64,000 nt of DNA. Source: Chamaecyparis obtusa (taxonomy: Eukaryota > Streptophyta > Pinopsida > Cupressales > Cupressaceae). The translations under genes were made by a program, and so were the position numbers. The notes under the pieces were generated by a model that saw nothing but the letters and a program-made list of their open reading frames with translations, was not told the DNA's origin and made no database searches. The stretch covers positions 188,501-252,500 of the forward strand of contig BSBK01000964.1 in NCBI GenBank assembly GCA_027943335.1, in the 5' to 3' direction. Of this stretch, positions 1 to 11,754 are shown in pieces. The stretch's first letter is position 1; each line of letters opens with the position of its first letter.

Positions 1-149
1 CTGTAAACTATCCTTATTTTTCCCTACTTAGCCAAATTTACATCTAATCTTTTCGTAACAACAAAATGTGATAATGGATAATCTAAAACTTGTATGGTTT
101 CCATCAATGACAACATACAATCCATCAAGGGTAGTGTCTCTTTCCAATA
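1..149 (-). repeat. 3' LTR of B copy 1 (partial)
   Basis: The stretch matches the last ~150 bases of the B copy 2 LTRs (30,250-30,406 and 50,185-50,338). It ends in CCAATA directly before the polypurine tract. The rest of the LTR lies outside the window. Confidence 0.7.
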
Positions 150-167
150 ATCTCCCCCTTTGTCATT
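150..167 (-). other. Polypurine tract of B copy 1
   Basis: The plus strand reads ATCTCCCCCTTTGTCATTG, so the minus strand is a purine run adjoining the LTR end. The same tract stands at 30,407-30,420 in copy 2. It fits the plus-strand primer site of an LTR retrotransposon. Confidence 0.65.
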
Positions 168-403
168 GATGTTAACATTTAGTGAAAAATGACTAAGTGT
201 CAAAATCAAAATGCCAAACTCCAACTGCTCTCGCAAATGAATAATATCATGCTCTCCTAAACTTAATATCTATCCCTTTACTCATTTTTCACTCCATACT
301 TATCCCCCTTTGACATCAATGGAAAAGGCCAAGAATCACATCAAAATTCATCTACCAAAATCCTATATAGCTCTTTGTCTATATACAAGTATGTAAAGTA
401 TAC

Positions 404-2955
404 TTACAAAATTTTGAGAGCATATGAGAAAAAATTTCTTAGAGCACTAAAATCTGAGTCCCAACTCTTCTTTGGACTCTCAAAAATTTGAATTTTTCTA
501 CAAACATAATAAGGAAGTTTCTTTGTCAATTTAAGATCTTGTACATGAGGAGAGTTGTAGGCTCTCTCCACTTCTTCTAAACCACTAAGAAATATGTATA
601 GCTTGGGTGCAATCATTTTCCTTAGCTGACTAATCCTTCCTTTCATCCTCTCCTTTTCTACAACCAATGTCTTCATCTTATCAATCAAGGTGATAACTTT
701 TCCTCCATAGCTAGAAGATGAATTTGTCAAGGGATCATAAAATTTAGACAACTCATCTAGTTTTCTTTCACTCTTCTTGATTATCTTGTCTATGTCTTCA
801 ACACTCTTAGTACATGCAATACATTATTTAAAAAATTTTCCACCATCGTTCAAAGAGTCTATCAACCTATATATGCCAATTTTATCCTTTTCACTCAAAC
901 CACATAGTTAATGATACCTTTTATCATCAAATGTATTCTGAACTTTAATCATAGCTGAATTTTCCAATGAATTAAAATGAGTACTCACAACATTAAGAAA
1001 TTCTTCGAGGTGACCCGAGGGCATATCATTTTGATCCTTTTCATAGGTCAACATGATATTTCCAAGTATAGTAGATGCATTTCTTGATATCTTATTATCC
1101 TTCATACGAGTCTTCAAAATTTATTCCCTTGACTTAGCTAGAGCTACTAAAGAAAGTCCCATAAATTGTAATAGACTTGAAAAGTATCCAACTGAATTGG
1201 ACCTTGACTAATTTCCATCTCATACATATTTATGTTTTCTTCATCAAGAAATTATTTTACTCCCTTTTTAGTTTCTCTTGCCTCCATTTTTATCTTATTC
1301 ACCTTCTCTTATTCTTTCTCTACATCATCTTTCACTTCATCTGTAATTTTACTTTCCTTACCTACTTCTTTTTTATCATTCAAATTCTTTATTTCCTCAT
1401 TATTTCCTATCTCAGCTTATTTCATCTTAGTTTGATCATCATTAAATTTCTCAATACCATCCTTATTCTTACCAATGACATATTCATCATTGGATAATGT
1501 GATAGGTACACTAGGAATACCATCTTCCTTCCCTTCATCATCAATCATGGACGGAACTAAAATTGGAATTGGAACTCCTAAAATAAAAACATTTGGTTCT
1601 TGATTTGTAACTTGAAAATAAGTTTCCATGGATTCAACTAATTTTCTATTATACTTGTTCAAATATTCAATAAATACATCCTCAATAATTCTCTTTTCTT
1701 TCTCATCATATCTATTATAGTATCTCTTCAACTAAACTAAAATGCCAAACATAGTCATATTTTTAACGACATCATTTACTATAAATTGTGGCTTACCAAT
1801 GTCAATTTTAGGCTTCTTGATTGTATGCTCTCCTTCTAATGGTTATGCTCTAATTACTTTAGCTTCCTTAGAATCTTCTTTCCTCAACTACTTGATATCA
1901 TCTTCATAGTTTTTCTCCTCATCCTTATATTCTTCTTCAACTGCAACATCTTTGTATTTCCTTATGCCTTTTGTCTTTACCCTCTTAGTAGTGGTTTTAG
2001 ATTCTAATTTTTCATTCAGTTTGAATGACTTATATGAAGCTTCCTTCTCTATATATTTATTTGGCGTGGTTGTCTTCTTCATTGTAATAGTAGGATTGTT
2101 CTCTATAGGTGGTGTAACTGAAGTCTTAGCTGAATTTCTTATTTCCTAGCCTTAGATGAAGATGCAATAGGTGTGGTGCTTGGTGATGGTGAATCACCAT
2201 CAACATAAATAGGACCTTCCTATGATTCCTTCTTAATTTATTCTTCTTCAAAATTATTCCTTTCTTATACCATATTATACTTTGTGAAACTAAATCTTTC
2301 TCCTATTAACTCAACCTCCTTTCTGACTCTTATGTCTCTTACAGGTCTGTTTACCTCCAGATAAAATTTTAGGCTCTTTTCCTTGTAAGTATCAAACATT
2401 TCCTCATTAGGGTCAATAATTTTATCAATCAAATCTTTGAAAGAAGCCTCAAGTATAATAGGATCCACTTCATACACCATAGGCATAATCCAAGAAGTTA
2501 TTGCTTCCACTAATTCCATCAAGCACTCATCGGTTTGAGCTAAAATTCTTGTTTGCCTAGCCTTAGATGAATATGCAATAGGTGTGGTTATTGGTGATGG
2601 TGCATCATCATCAACATAAATTAGAAATTCCTCTAATTCCTTCTATATTTATTCTTCTTCAAAATTATTCCTTTCTTATACCATATTCTCCTTTGTGAAA
2701 CCAAATCTTTCTCTTATTAACTCAACCTCTTTTCTGAATCTTATGTCTCTTGCAGGTCTGTTTACCTCTAGATAAAATTTTAGGCTCTTTTACTTGTAAA
2801 TATCAAGCTTTTCCTCATTAGGGTCAACACATTTATCAATAAAATCTTTGAGAGAAGCCTCAAGTATAACATGATCCACTTCATATATCACATAAATAAT
2901 TCAAGAAGTTATTGGTTCCACTACTTCCATCAAGCAACCATCGGTCTCAACCATA
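404..2955 (-). pseudogene. Charged unknown protein of element B copy 1, C-terminal part (broken)
   Basis: Read on the minus strand, this region is a series of open blocks broken by stops and shifts, rich in Lys, Glu, Ile and Asn. Recognisable stretches are EAITSWIMPMVYEVDPIILE and KSLKFYLEVNRPVRDIRVRK near 2300-2520, then K/E-rich segments at 1888-2082 and 1417-1731, and a Leu/Lys-rich block at 404-751. The same blocks recur in copy 2 (31,076-33,135), so they derive from one ancestral reading frame of element B. I do not recognise the protein and assign no function. A 411-bp in-frame tandem duplication lies inside it. Confidence 0.55.
2151..2955 (-). repeat. 411-bp (137-codon) tandem duplication
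   Basis: Two tandem units begin at 2151 and 2562 with the same anchor (CTTAGATGAA...GCAATAGGTGTGG) and run through the same protein stretch (EAITSWIMPMVYEVDP...KEVELIGERF). The period is 411 bp, an exact multiple of three. In copy 2 the anchors are at 32,662 and 33,073, again 411 bp apart. The duplication therefore predates the split of the copies. Confidence 0.8.
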
Positions 2956-2964
2956 AAACATATA

Positions 2965-4000
2965 GTATCATCATACTACTAAATGATAGCCTTAGGAACT
3001 ATGTACCTTAGATTCATTTCTTCTTGAAAATCTTTGAAATATCCCCAAACTATGTTCCTTCTAGTCTTGCAATCAAGCATAAAGTAATAGTCTCTAATTT
3101 GAATGGCTACTAGCTTGCCTTTCTTCTAGTGAATGTTTCCAAATATATAGGAAAGTAGTTCATAAAATAAAATAAAATGTATATGATTAATGAACCATAA
3201 TTGAATATCTATTTTTTTTATTTCTTTATCTTTTCCATGTTCTCTAAGAGCTGAACTCTTAATGCCTCACAAATGTCATGATTGTTATCTTCTTTTGACC
3301 ATTTTGTATGTAGTATGAATGATTGTGCTTGAAATGGAATTATCTCTATTGAAATGATATACCCTATAGCCCAAAATAATTTATGTGAATTGAACATCTA
3401 TTTTTCTAATGTTATTAACAGTCATAGAATGCTTATCCCATTGAGAATAAGTTAAATTAGTCACTAAATCCTTCTTAATTGGCTTCCGGGCAGACACCTC
3501 TATGCTAGAATTAAAATGGGTCATTGCCTCCAATACTTAGTGATTTTATAGGGTTTTTCTAGCCAAAAGAACTGATCATCAATTCTAATAAGTACAAACC
3601 TAATCCATTATGGCTCATCAAAATTTGGAAAACTCATAACTTGAGCTATCTTCTTAGTTTATAAAACCATATATTCATCCTTCAACTAAGATTTCATAGA
3701 GAAATCTCTGTACAATTCATGAATTGCATGATGCCCTAGGCTTTCAAGATTGCAATGTCTACATGCCCTAATATCCTCAGCATTCAATACACCATATGTA
3801 AACATAGAAAAATCACCTTACGAGTCATCTTCCATGGATCTATGGGGTGTTTCTTAAACTTAGGTCTAGGTAAATCCTCAAAATTCACAATCAATGGTGT
3901 GTCCATGATTTTAGAATCAAAATATTAAGTGTTTAATGAAAAATACCCTTTTACACCATTGGCAAGAGTTTTCTATTAGATATTTTAAAATTGCCTTCAA
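2965..4000 (-). pseudogene. Conserved unknown domain of element B copy 1 (broken)
   Basis: Conceptual minus-strand translation gives coding-like stretches in nearby frames: near 3000-3090 CKTRRNIVWGYFKDFQEEMN; near 3540-3640 FVLIRIDDQFFWLEKPYKIT; near 3690-3750 LGHHAIHELYRDFSMKS. Equivalent stretches occur in copy 2 at 46,680-47,600. I recall similar sequences from uncharacterised retroelement proteins of plants but cannot name the domain. Several stops interrupt it. Position 2965-2969 (GTATC) is the unoccupied counterpart of the site where element C entered copy 2. Confidence 0.45.
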
Positions 4001-4425
4001 TCATTGTTCAGTCACCTTCAATCGCTTTGAAATATCTTTCTCCAAGTTGCAAGCTGTATAATGAAGTGTCAAAATTCCTTTTTAAATATTTCATGTCAAA
4101 GGTAAAACATAATTAATGCATCCTAGCATAGCTTCAAACTGCATTCAAACTATAACTTGGAGTTCCATCTACAATCCTCCCAATCCTCCCAATTCTCTAA
4201 ACTCATTTATGCATCTAGCAATACTAATTGTATTCAATGATCCATTTTATTTAGGGGCCTAGTAAAGATTTTTCATGAGAACTCCCTCTTAAGTCTATGA
4301 CCTAATTCTGTTTCCTAATGAATTTCCACACCAGGGGTAGGTGTGGACCCTCCATTAGAATCTCAATTTCTTTTTGTTACCCTTTTCTTACTCATTTGAT
4401 TTCTAACTTCTTCAACATCCACCAT

Positions 4426-4830
4426 CTATTTACCCTTATCATTGTTTTGCACATTATCCCTTTTAACCAAACCTCTCATATTCCCATTAGCATAATTAAA
4501 TCTACAATACCTAGAAATATGACCTAGATTATTGCATTTGAAAAATATCATCTTAGAATTCCCATATGTTATGTTCTCTTGATTTATCCTTAATCTACAT
4601 TGCTTCACCATGTACCCAAAGTTTTTTCATTTGTAGCATGTTATGTTCCCTTTGTTGACAAAATTATTCACCACAATTATGCATTCACTTGATTTTTTTC
4701 TATAGTTGTTGCATTTGAAATATTGACCTGATAATGATGTAGTATTTGATTTATTTCTGCAGTGATGTTTCCTATGACCAAGTTTTTTTAACAGACAAAA
4801 CATCTTACATTAAAGTTTTGTGCATTAGGT
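4426..4830 (-). pseudogene. Gag-like zinc-knuckle region of element B copy 1
   Basis: On the minus strand a knuckle-like motif FFKCNNLGHISRYC keeps the spacing of a CX2CX4HX4C finger but has lost the first Cys. Related but more decayed knuckles lie upstream at about 4700-4810. The array matches copy 2 at 48,124-48,533, where one complete CX2CX4HX4C knuckle survives. A nucleocapsid-like role in RNA binding follows from the motif; the rest of gag is not recognisable here. Confidence 0.5.
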
Positions 4831-5030
4831 TGTCTCATAGGTGTCCTTCTAGGTTTTTCAATATGATTGTCTAATAAAGAGTTGTTCTAACCATATCTAG
4901 AGATTTCATCCTTTTCAAAAAAAAGTCCTTGTATATATCTTTTCAACCTTTGAATCTCAAGTTGTGCATCACACTTCACTGAGCTAGCTTTAGATTTTTC
5001 TTTGAATTTAATAGTTGTAGCAAGCTCACT

Positions 5031-5831
5031 TGATCAAGGAGCATCCTGGGTGTAAGAGAAATCTTGCATCACCCAAAAATATTTCTGGTTTCTTTTCAGT
5101 AAGGGCTATGTTGTGCAGAGATGTTATTTATGGAAACTTACTATTTTTAGTAAGTTGGTCATATGAGCTCAGAATGTTCGGATTTCATAGGTAGAGGTTC
5201 ATCTTAGTCATATCAGCCTACTAGTTGAGTTTCATTACTATATCATTTGCATCGGTGAAGTTATCAAGGTTTTTTGGGTACAAAATCTTTGAGCTCAATT
5301 TTGAAGGCCTTAGAGGCTCCAAATTGTGATTGATCCCTAGTTGACTAGAACTTGCATGAGTTAGGCACTATAGATCAGGTCCTACCATTTTTGAAAAGTG
5401 GTTATAATAGAAACATAAAGCTACGGTTAAAATGTTGTGGCCTCTAGAAGTTGGGCTACCTACAAACATATTTTGTAATTATTTTGAACGGACCCTAGTG
5501 TAATAGTTATGAAAAATAAAATAATTCTATGGGTAGTCAGCCTTAGGGCTAAATTTTTGGAACCTTCTCGGGCAGTGGAAAATTGTCTATAAGGAAGGCC
5601 CGTAGTGTTGTCTAGGGCAGTTCGGGGTAGTAGTTTTGGGTAATAATTTGAGACTTTTCCTACAGAATATTATAAGGAAAATGTCCACGTGGCTTTGCAT
5701 ATTGTAATTCTAAAATTTGTAATTCTACACTTGTGGAGATAGTAAGAAGCCCATTTTCTGTTCTTGCAAATTGTTATTGTTTCTCTATTTCTATTATGTG
5801 TTTTTGTTATTAAAGGGAGCATCCTTCATCA
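5031..5831 (+). repeat. Gypsy-type LTR (element I)
   Basis: The block starts TGATCAAGGAGCATCCTGGG and ends CTTCATCA. This is close to the LTR start and end pattern of F, G and J in this window (TGATGxAGGA... ...CATCA). Two bases after the end stands TGGTAT, a decayed initiator-Met primer site (intact examples read TGGTATCAGAG). It interrupts element B copy 1. No partner LTR is recognisable in the window, so this may be the 5' LTR of an element extending elsewhere or a rearranged remnant. Confidence 0.6.
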
Positions 5832-6604
5832 AGTGGTATTTGTTGGTAAACAGATTATTCTTTTTAGATTTAACTCTTTATTTGCCCAAAATATCCTTAA
5901 GAAACAATGTGAATATGAACAGTTGGAAAGTTGTTAACTATTCAACTAACTTCCCTCTAAATTTTAACAGGTACAGCTCCCTTATGTGAAGATATGCAAT
6001 GAATTTTGTTTGTTCTAAATCCTAATAGGGTATGTTCTTAACCAGTAAAAAGCAAAGGTAACCAAATTAGCCCTCGGTGAGAAACTAATCCAGGATGTGA
6101 ATTTGATTCTAAATTCTAACCAACTCCGTGATTTCACAGTGCTTATGAATTCACACCAATGGTGATGCATCAATGAAATCTACTTGAATTAATGAAATGT
6201 GGTAAAAAAAAATGGATGAATCTAATCTAAAATAGGACATATATGTATTTCCCCAACCTCCAAGTAATACCCCGATTACTGTCAATTAGCTGCACTAAAG
6301 AAAAGAAACAGAACTCCGTCTTTTTGCCAATTTCAATCCATCTTTAAGGAAAAAAAATATTCTAACTCAAAAATACATGGAACAGTAAATAAATGGCACA
6401 AAACACATTCCAGATTGACTCTGCAACAAGATGTATTTCACACCAAAAATTAGTTGACCTTTTCATTGATTTTCAAAGTATTACATATAGGCTTCAAGAG
6501 TTAAGCCGTTACAAAATCAACTGAATCGATTTATATTCTATAGAGTCGGTAAATGACAAGTGACCATTTACCAATTTTACAATGTATATCAAAAATATGA
6601 GGGG
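5832..6604. other. No gene seen; possible leader of element I
   Basis: Apart from the decayed primer site at 5834-5845 this AT-rich stretch shows only short frames on both strands and no motif I recognise. Confidence 0.5.
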
Positions 6605-6608
6605 AAAG

Positions 6609-9600
6609 CTATTTTCTCTTCACTGGCTTCTTTGCTTTCTCCAACTTAGCCTTATGAGCTTTGGCGGCTACAAGAATCAGAATCATCCTTTTAGAATATG
6701 GGATGTACACATTCTTCAATCTTATGAGCCAGCAAGCATGATCCTTCTCTATCCTTTTTGCAACATCTTTTCGGGGTTGTGTCTTCATCATGGCCTTGTA
6801 TATGCATCCATCGAGTTGTTGAAGATCAGGTATTCTATCTAGGTGAGATCCAGATGATTTTGCAAGCTGGTCCAAGTAGTCGGAGAACACCTTCTGCATG
6901 TTGGTTATACCGATCAGACTCTTTCCATCTGCGCTAGCTTGAGACTCGAAGTGAAGATCTGTCAAGTATACAAAGATTTTACTTTGTTCTTTAGTGAATT
7001 CTTCATTGGTCACCTTCATTCCCACCTCTGCTTTGATTATCATCTCCATTTTGAATTCAACTCCTTGGAGCCATTCGATCAGAGGCTCATCCCCCTTCTT
7101 CAATATGTTGGCTTTGATTGCATCTTTAGTTTTCATCGCAACCAACCAATGTAGAAGCACCATGCACTCTTCAAACCTCAACCTCTCTACTATGAGTGTC
7201 AGCATATGTCCTTTGAGAGATTATTTTTCTACTTCTAACTATAAAAAGATGTTTCCAAGCTACTCAATATCTACCAGACCTTCTAACTTGAGTCATTCAA
7301 TCCATCTCCTGCCAATATGCCCGAAATGTCTATCTTCCTGCAACTTAGCAAGTATTGCTTGGTTCTCAGCTACAGTAGGATCAAATGTTGTCAGAGAATT
7401 GGGTAGGCTTGATATAGGAGTGACCAACTTCTTGATGAAGTTAGTCATTTCTTTGATCTCCATCTTGAGTTGAGTCTTTGTAATTTTGAGCTCTTCGAGC
7501 TCTTCTTCGATCAAGACATTGCTAGACTTCCACAAGTCCACTTTCGTGTCATGGCGGATGAGTCCCATGTCTAAGGACTGGAGTGCAAAATTTGAGGTAG
7601 TAAGATCTTCAATTCTTCCATCTTTTAATGGCTTGGCTATTTCCATAGTCAAGTGACCTGTGTCTGGATCTTGACCAAGAGTGGTCAGAGTCCTAGACTT
7701 CTTAACCTTGCTTTCAGTTAGGCCTGATTGCATTGCTTGTGAAAGCATCTCACCACTGGGAGTGCCTAGCTCAGCTCTCTTTCTCTTCCACTCTATAGTG
7801 TTATCAATCATGATTCTACACTTGTAACCTTTGTCACAGAAAGGAGGTCTTCTACAAATAATTTCCTGATAATAGGAGGAGAAGCTTTAGGCTTGGAAGA
7901 GAAAGGATTAATCTGCAGAGAAGAAATGCTCTTTTCCTATTGAGGAGACCCAAAATGCTCATCTGTCTCATCAGTTTTTGAACTACTACTATCATCACCA
8001 ACCTCAACAATGGTAGGAGCCTCTTGAGTGGGAGTGTCACCTTGTGTATCAATGGTTCCCCCTTCTTCTTGCTACTCTAGTTTCGCACCCCCAACAGTTT
8101 CTTCTGCCGGCTTGTCGGGTTTCTCCACTTTAGCTTCTTCATTTGAACCAATGACAGGAGATGAACCTTCTCTGCAAGTCTTTTCAAGTGGGATTTCTTT
8201 TTTAGGTAGTTCATTATCTCCACCTACTGGTTGAGCTAGTCCTTTGGCCACAGATGATGTTAGTAAAGAGGAGGATGCAAGAGCACTTGTTAGCTCGACT
8301 ATAGGAGCTTGTTGAGGAGTAGGCTTCCCAGATCTCTTTCTGGCTATAGGAGAATACTTATCAGTTCTTTTGATGACTTTATCCTTTAAGGTCTCCAAAT
8401 ATTTTATAGCTTGACCTTGAACTAGCTCTGAAATCATAGGATAGGGCTTAATCTGATCTCTATATGTGTCAGTATACATATGTTCTCCATCATCGACAAT
8501 GCCTTCAACATTAATGTTGACATTGAACAACTTGATTTTTTCAACAGTCAACCTAGAGTAAAACCTCTCCCGACTTTCTAACTCATCCTTGCAATTTGCC
8601 CCATAATCTTCAAGCTCAGGGATGTACTTGACCATGGTGCCAATCTGAAGGTGATTCTTGGCATAGCCTACTAGATCAAATTGAGGCCTCAAAATTTCAT
8701 ACACTTCTGGCTTGTATCTTCTCTCAAATGCCTTCATCACATTCTTAGCATTTGACCTCAATGCGCAGCTGTAAGCTCCAATGGTAATAGGGAATTCATA
8801 GCCTTTCTTCTTGATTCCCACACTAATCAGGTTCACTTGCAACATCTGCCAGATCACCTCTATGAGAATGATCATGTCATCGGGGTACCTTGGCAGCTTC
8901 ATGGGGAAATCATCAAAACCTACAAGATGAAGGTATGAGAAACTAGCAAATTGAATAAAGAAGCTCCCAAATTGGGTGATGAATTCCATGGTCTCTGGTG
9001 AGAACCTCCACTCTGGGCATCCTTGCAATTCTCTGCACAACCTCATTGTGAATGAGTCATTAACTCTAATGAACTCGGCATAGCTATTTTGTAACTTCAA
9101 ATGAGGGAAGAAATCAGAAATTTTGACATCATCTTCATATTCTTCCAGCCTAGGGAGTCCTGGCCATACTTGTAATGTAGCTAACACATATATCAAACAT
9201 GAAGACATCCAAAAAAATTTCTAGAACTTGGTGAGACTCAAGGCATTGGATAGATTTTCACTTACCACTTGAGCCCAATATATATAATGGTGCTCAGCAC
9301 ATATTACTTGGACCAAGAAGTAGTGCTCTATGAAATTCAATGCATCACTTTCACCTTTTATCATGTGAAGGAGCACCAGGATGTCGACGATATCGGCCTT
9401 CAGATTTGTCCCAAAAAGTGTCTTTGGCACTTTTCCCTTTATGCTCCTAGCCTTCTGAAACCACGATTTCATGGTCTCTTTCCTCCATCTCATCTTCTTC
9501 TCATTGTATTCTGAAATTGCAATTGAGAAGTTCATATTTGAAAACTCTGCTTGCTTTGGGATAGGAAGGTTGTTTTGCATAGACTCTCTATCAATGGAGA

Positions 9601-9880
9601 TGAGAACTATGTCATCCGGCAAAAAAATCTATTTTGTATCCAGGTTGAATCTAGTTATACATTCCTGGATAAGCTTGGGAGCTTGCATTGCAACAGGAAA
9701 TCTATCAGCTTCAACCAAGCCACTACTTTTGAGCTTCTGCGTCATGGGATGGAGGTTCTCCTCATTCAATCTTCTATGTAGATTTCCCAAATCATAGAAT
9801 CTAAGGGATGTATTTGTCAAATTCTACCATTTAGATGTAATCCCATTCAATCCATCAAAACCCATGAATCTAGTGGCCAT
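6609..9880 (-). pseudogene. Long decayed reading frame of unknown function (~1,090 codons)
   Basis: From an ATG at 9880-9878 (MATRFMGFDGL) a single minus-strand frame runs to about 8070 interrupted by in-frame TAG codons near 9829, 9625, 9212 and 8072. After one frameshift between 8070 and 7811 it continues to a natural-looking Lys-rich end (KKPVKRK) at 6609. The first ~600 codons are globular, e.g. TSLRFYDLGNLHRRLNEENL and SFFIQFASFSYLHLVGFDDF. The next ~150 are low-complexity, Ser/Pro/Glu-rich (8072-8400). The tail is helical and Lys/Glu-rich. I recall similar anonymous proteins from gymnosperm retroelements, but recognise no catalytic domain. It lies antisense to LTR I, with a TATA box upstream, so it was probably an independent transcription unit or the ORF of a further buried element. 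Confidence 0.55.
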
Positions 9881-10011
9881 AGCTTCTAATTATTCTTTTG
9901 ATTTACTGCTAAAAGCTTTGGGGAACACCGTAAGATGATTTGTAAAATTGTGGGAAATCAAGGGCTTATGAAAAAGATGTGAGAAAATGGTATTTTTTGC
10001 TTGATTGTTTG

Positions 10012-10030
10012 AGTCTTTTATAAATAGCTT
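10012..10030 (-). promoter_or_regulatory. Putative TATA box upstream of the 6609-9880 frame
   Basis: The minus strand reads GCTATTTATAAAAGACTC about 135-150 bases before the ATG at 9880, a plausible plant TATA context and distance. No transcript evidence is available. Confidence 0.35.
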
Positions 10031-10189
10031 GCCTCCTTACCATTACTTTCCATATCTCGCACCACACGAGTGATAGATTTTCAAAAATATTCGTTAAAGT
10101 TCTAATGTTAAGATTTGAATTGAATGCACCTTATTAACAGCCTTAAGAAATCACTTTTACCCATTCAGGGTAGATGTTTTTTTTCCTTC

Positions 10190-10434
10190 AATGATGGAGC
10201 TCAGTGATCATGGTAGTGATTCTCAGTTGGAAGTACTGGTGGATCTTAATGGATGATGGTCACTCGGTGACTTGGTGTTTGGTTTCTCGATGCTCGGTTA
10301 CCGACGGGGTCTCGGTGTTTATGTCTATTTCTCGATCATTGGAGGACTTAGTCACTAAAGGAAGCTCAGTCATAGAAGGAGACTTGACATTTCTAGTTCT
10401 TGGTAATGCTTGTGGAGCTCGGTTGGTGTGTTTT
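10190..10434 (+). repeat. Left LTR of G, first fragment
   Basis: It matches 20,600-20,850 of the right LTR (AATGGAGCTCA-TGATCATGGTAGTGATTCTCAG and several CTCGGT motifs). The LTR start TGATGC is missing, so the 5' end was deleted. It stops at the target-site duplication GTTTT (10,430-10,434), where F begins. Confidence 0.75.
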
Positions 10435-11618
10435 TGATGCAGGAGCATCTTGGGTCTTTGGCAATCTTGCATCAACCAAAAACATTTCCTGATTTCTGTA
10501 CCTGTTTTCTATTGTTTTCTTTTTAATCTTTTCATTTGATAGTTTCATGGTGTGTGAAGCTTACATCATTTTGGGGACCTATTTGGGAACCTTCTCCTAT
10601 GAGCACATCAAGTTTGGATGGATTGTTTCAAAGTTACAGCTATTTTCCTTGCCGTCGGAACAATGTTTTCCTGTAGTTTTGGTGCTGATTGTTCAAGTTG
10701 GTTGTCTTGATCAATAAGGAATCTCATTTTGTGAACTTAAGGTCTTCAACGGGACCTAAATTAATGTCATTCCCCAAGAGCACAGCTTCCAATTCATTAT
10801 GAGTCAAAAGTTATGGCCTTTTTGGCACAAGACCTATTTTTTGCTAGCTTTCACGTCTGAGCTGTTATTGCAGTTTTGGTGCTGATTGTTCTTTTTGGCG
10901 ACCTTGATCTATAAGGAATTTTATTTTTTTCACTTAAGGAATTAAAGTGGACCTAAATTACTATCATTTCCCAAGAGCGCAAACTCCAATTCATTATGAG
11001 TAAAAAGTTATGCCTATTTTTCCTCAGGACCTATTTCCTACCAGTTTTTGGGTGAAACATGTGGTGTTTCTTCTTGAGATGTTCCATGTGCTCATATGGG
11101 ACCTTGCACACTTAAAGGAATGTTCTTGGGTCAAGTTAGGACCTAAATCCAAAGGCACATCAATTTATATTCATTCTAGCATTAGTTTTGGTTTAAATCT
11201 TGAGACTAGACCTATATTGTAATTAAATGCCTGACTGGCCGACCTGTGGCTTAGCTGTTTATATAAGGGGTCTAGATTGATGTAGGAGATCATTAGGGAG
11301 ATGATGGGTGAGATATAGGAAGGATTATCAAGATACATCATTGGAGAAAAAGATAGGATGCAAGCTATAATTCTGAATTCATAATTCTCATTGTATAAGG
11401 CCGAAACCCGGAAGGCCTCATAGCCGGGCATGTTGAAAGAAATAATATAATTCTATGTTGTTGCTACCAGTTGATTGTCTCATATCCATTGTAATTCCAT
11501 TGTGTTCATGTGATACTTATATTTCTTCAGTTGTGTAACTTTGAGCAAGGGCTTGTTGTGGATTCAAGTGGACACAATTCTGCTTGATTCTACTTGTATC
11601 TACCCTGCCCCTGCGTCA
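10435..11618 (+). repeat. 5' LTR of F
   Basis: Starts TGATGCAGGAGCATCTTGGG and ends CCCTGCGTCA, two bases before the primer site. Comparison by eye with the 3' LTR shows scattered substitutions of a few per cent, so the insertion is not very recent. Confidence 0.9.
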
Positions 11619-11620
11619 AT

Positions 11621-11635
11621 TGGTATCAGAGTGAG
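11621..11635 (+). other. Primer-binding site of F (initiator-Met tRNA)
   Basis: TGGTATCAGAGTGAG follows the 5' LTR after two bases. It is the standard plant retrotransposon primer site complementary to the 3' end of initiator methionine tRNA. Confidence 0.85.
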
Positions 11636-11754
11636 TTCTTTCTTGTGAATTGGATCATGGAGAACCTTATTGCATTTGGTTGTAGGGTGGAAGATCTGAG
11701 ATCTGACATATAACTTGTAGAAGGTTATGATCTTGCTGGAACCTGATTGTCAAG

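Larger units (their letters stand above)
1..5030 (-). mobile_element. Non-autonomous LTR retrotransposon, family B copy 1 (truncated)
   Basis: This decayed element reads on the minus strand. Its 3' LTR runs off the left window edge. Downstream come a polypurine tract, a long charged reading frame, a conserved unknown domain and a zinc-knuckle region. It aligns along its whole length with the second copy at 29,343-50,338 once the insertions in that copy are removed. No protease, reverse transcriptase or integrase motif is visible in either copy, so I class it as a large non-autonomous (LARD-like) element. The 5' end is missing: homology stops exactly where a gypsy-type LTR begins at 5031. Confidence 0.75.

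Noticed and set aside
1177..1497. Plus-strand hydrophobic frames (also 31,243-31,665) as membrane proteins
   Set aside because: They are antisense to the Lys/Glu-rich minus-strand frame of element B; translating the complement of AAG/GAA codons gives Phe/Leu/Ser-rich peptides.
11010..11222. 70-residue frame repeated at 18,014-18,226
   Set aside because: Both lie at the same position of the two F LTRs; duplication is due to the LTRs and the frame has no domain.
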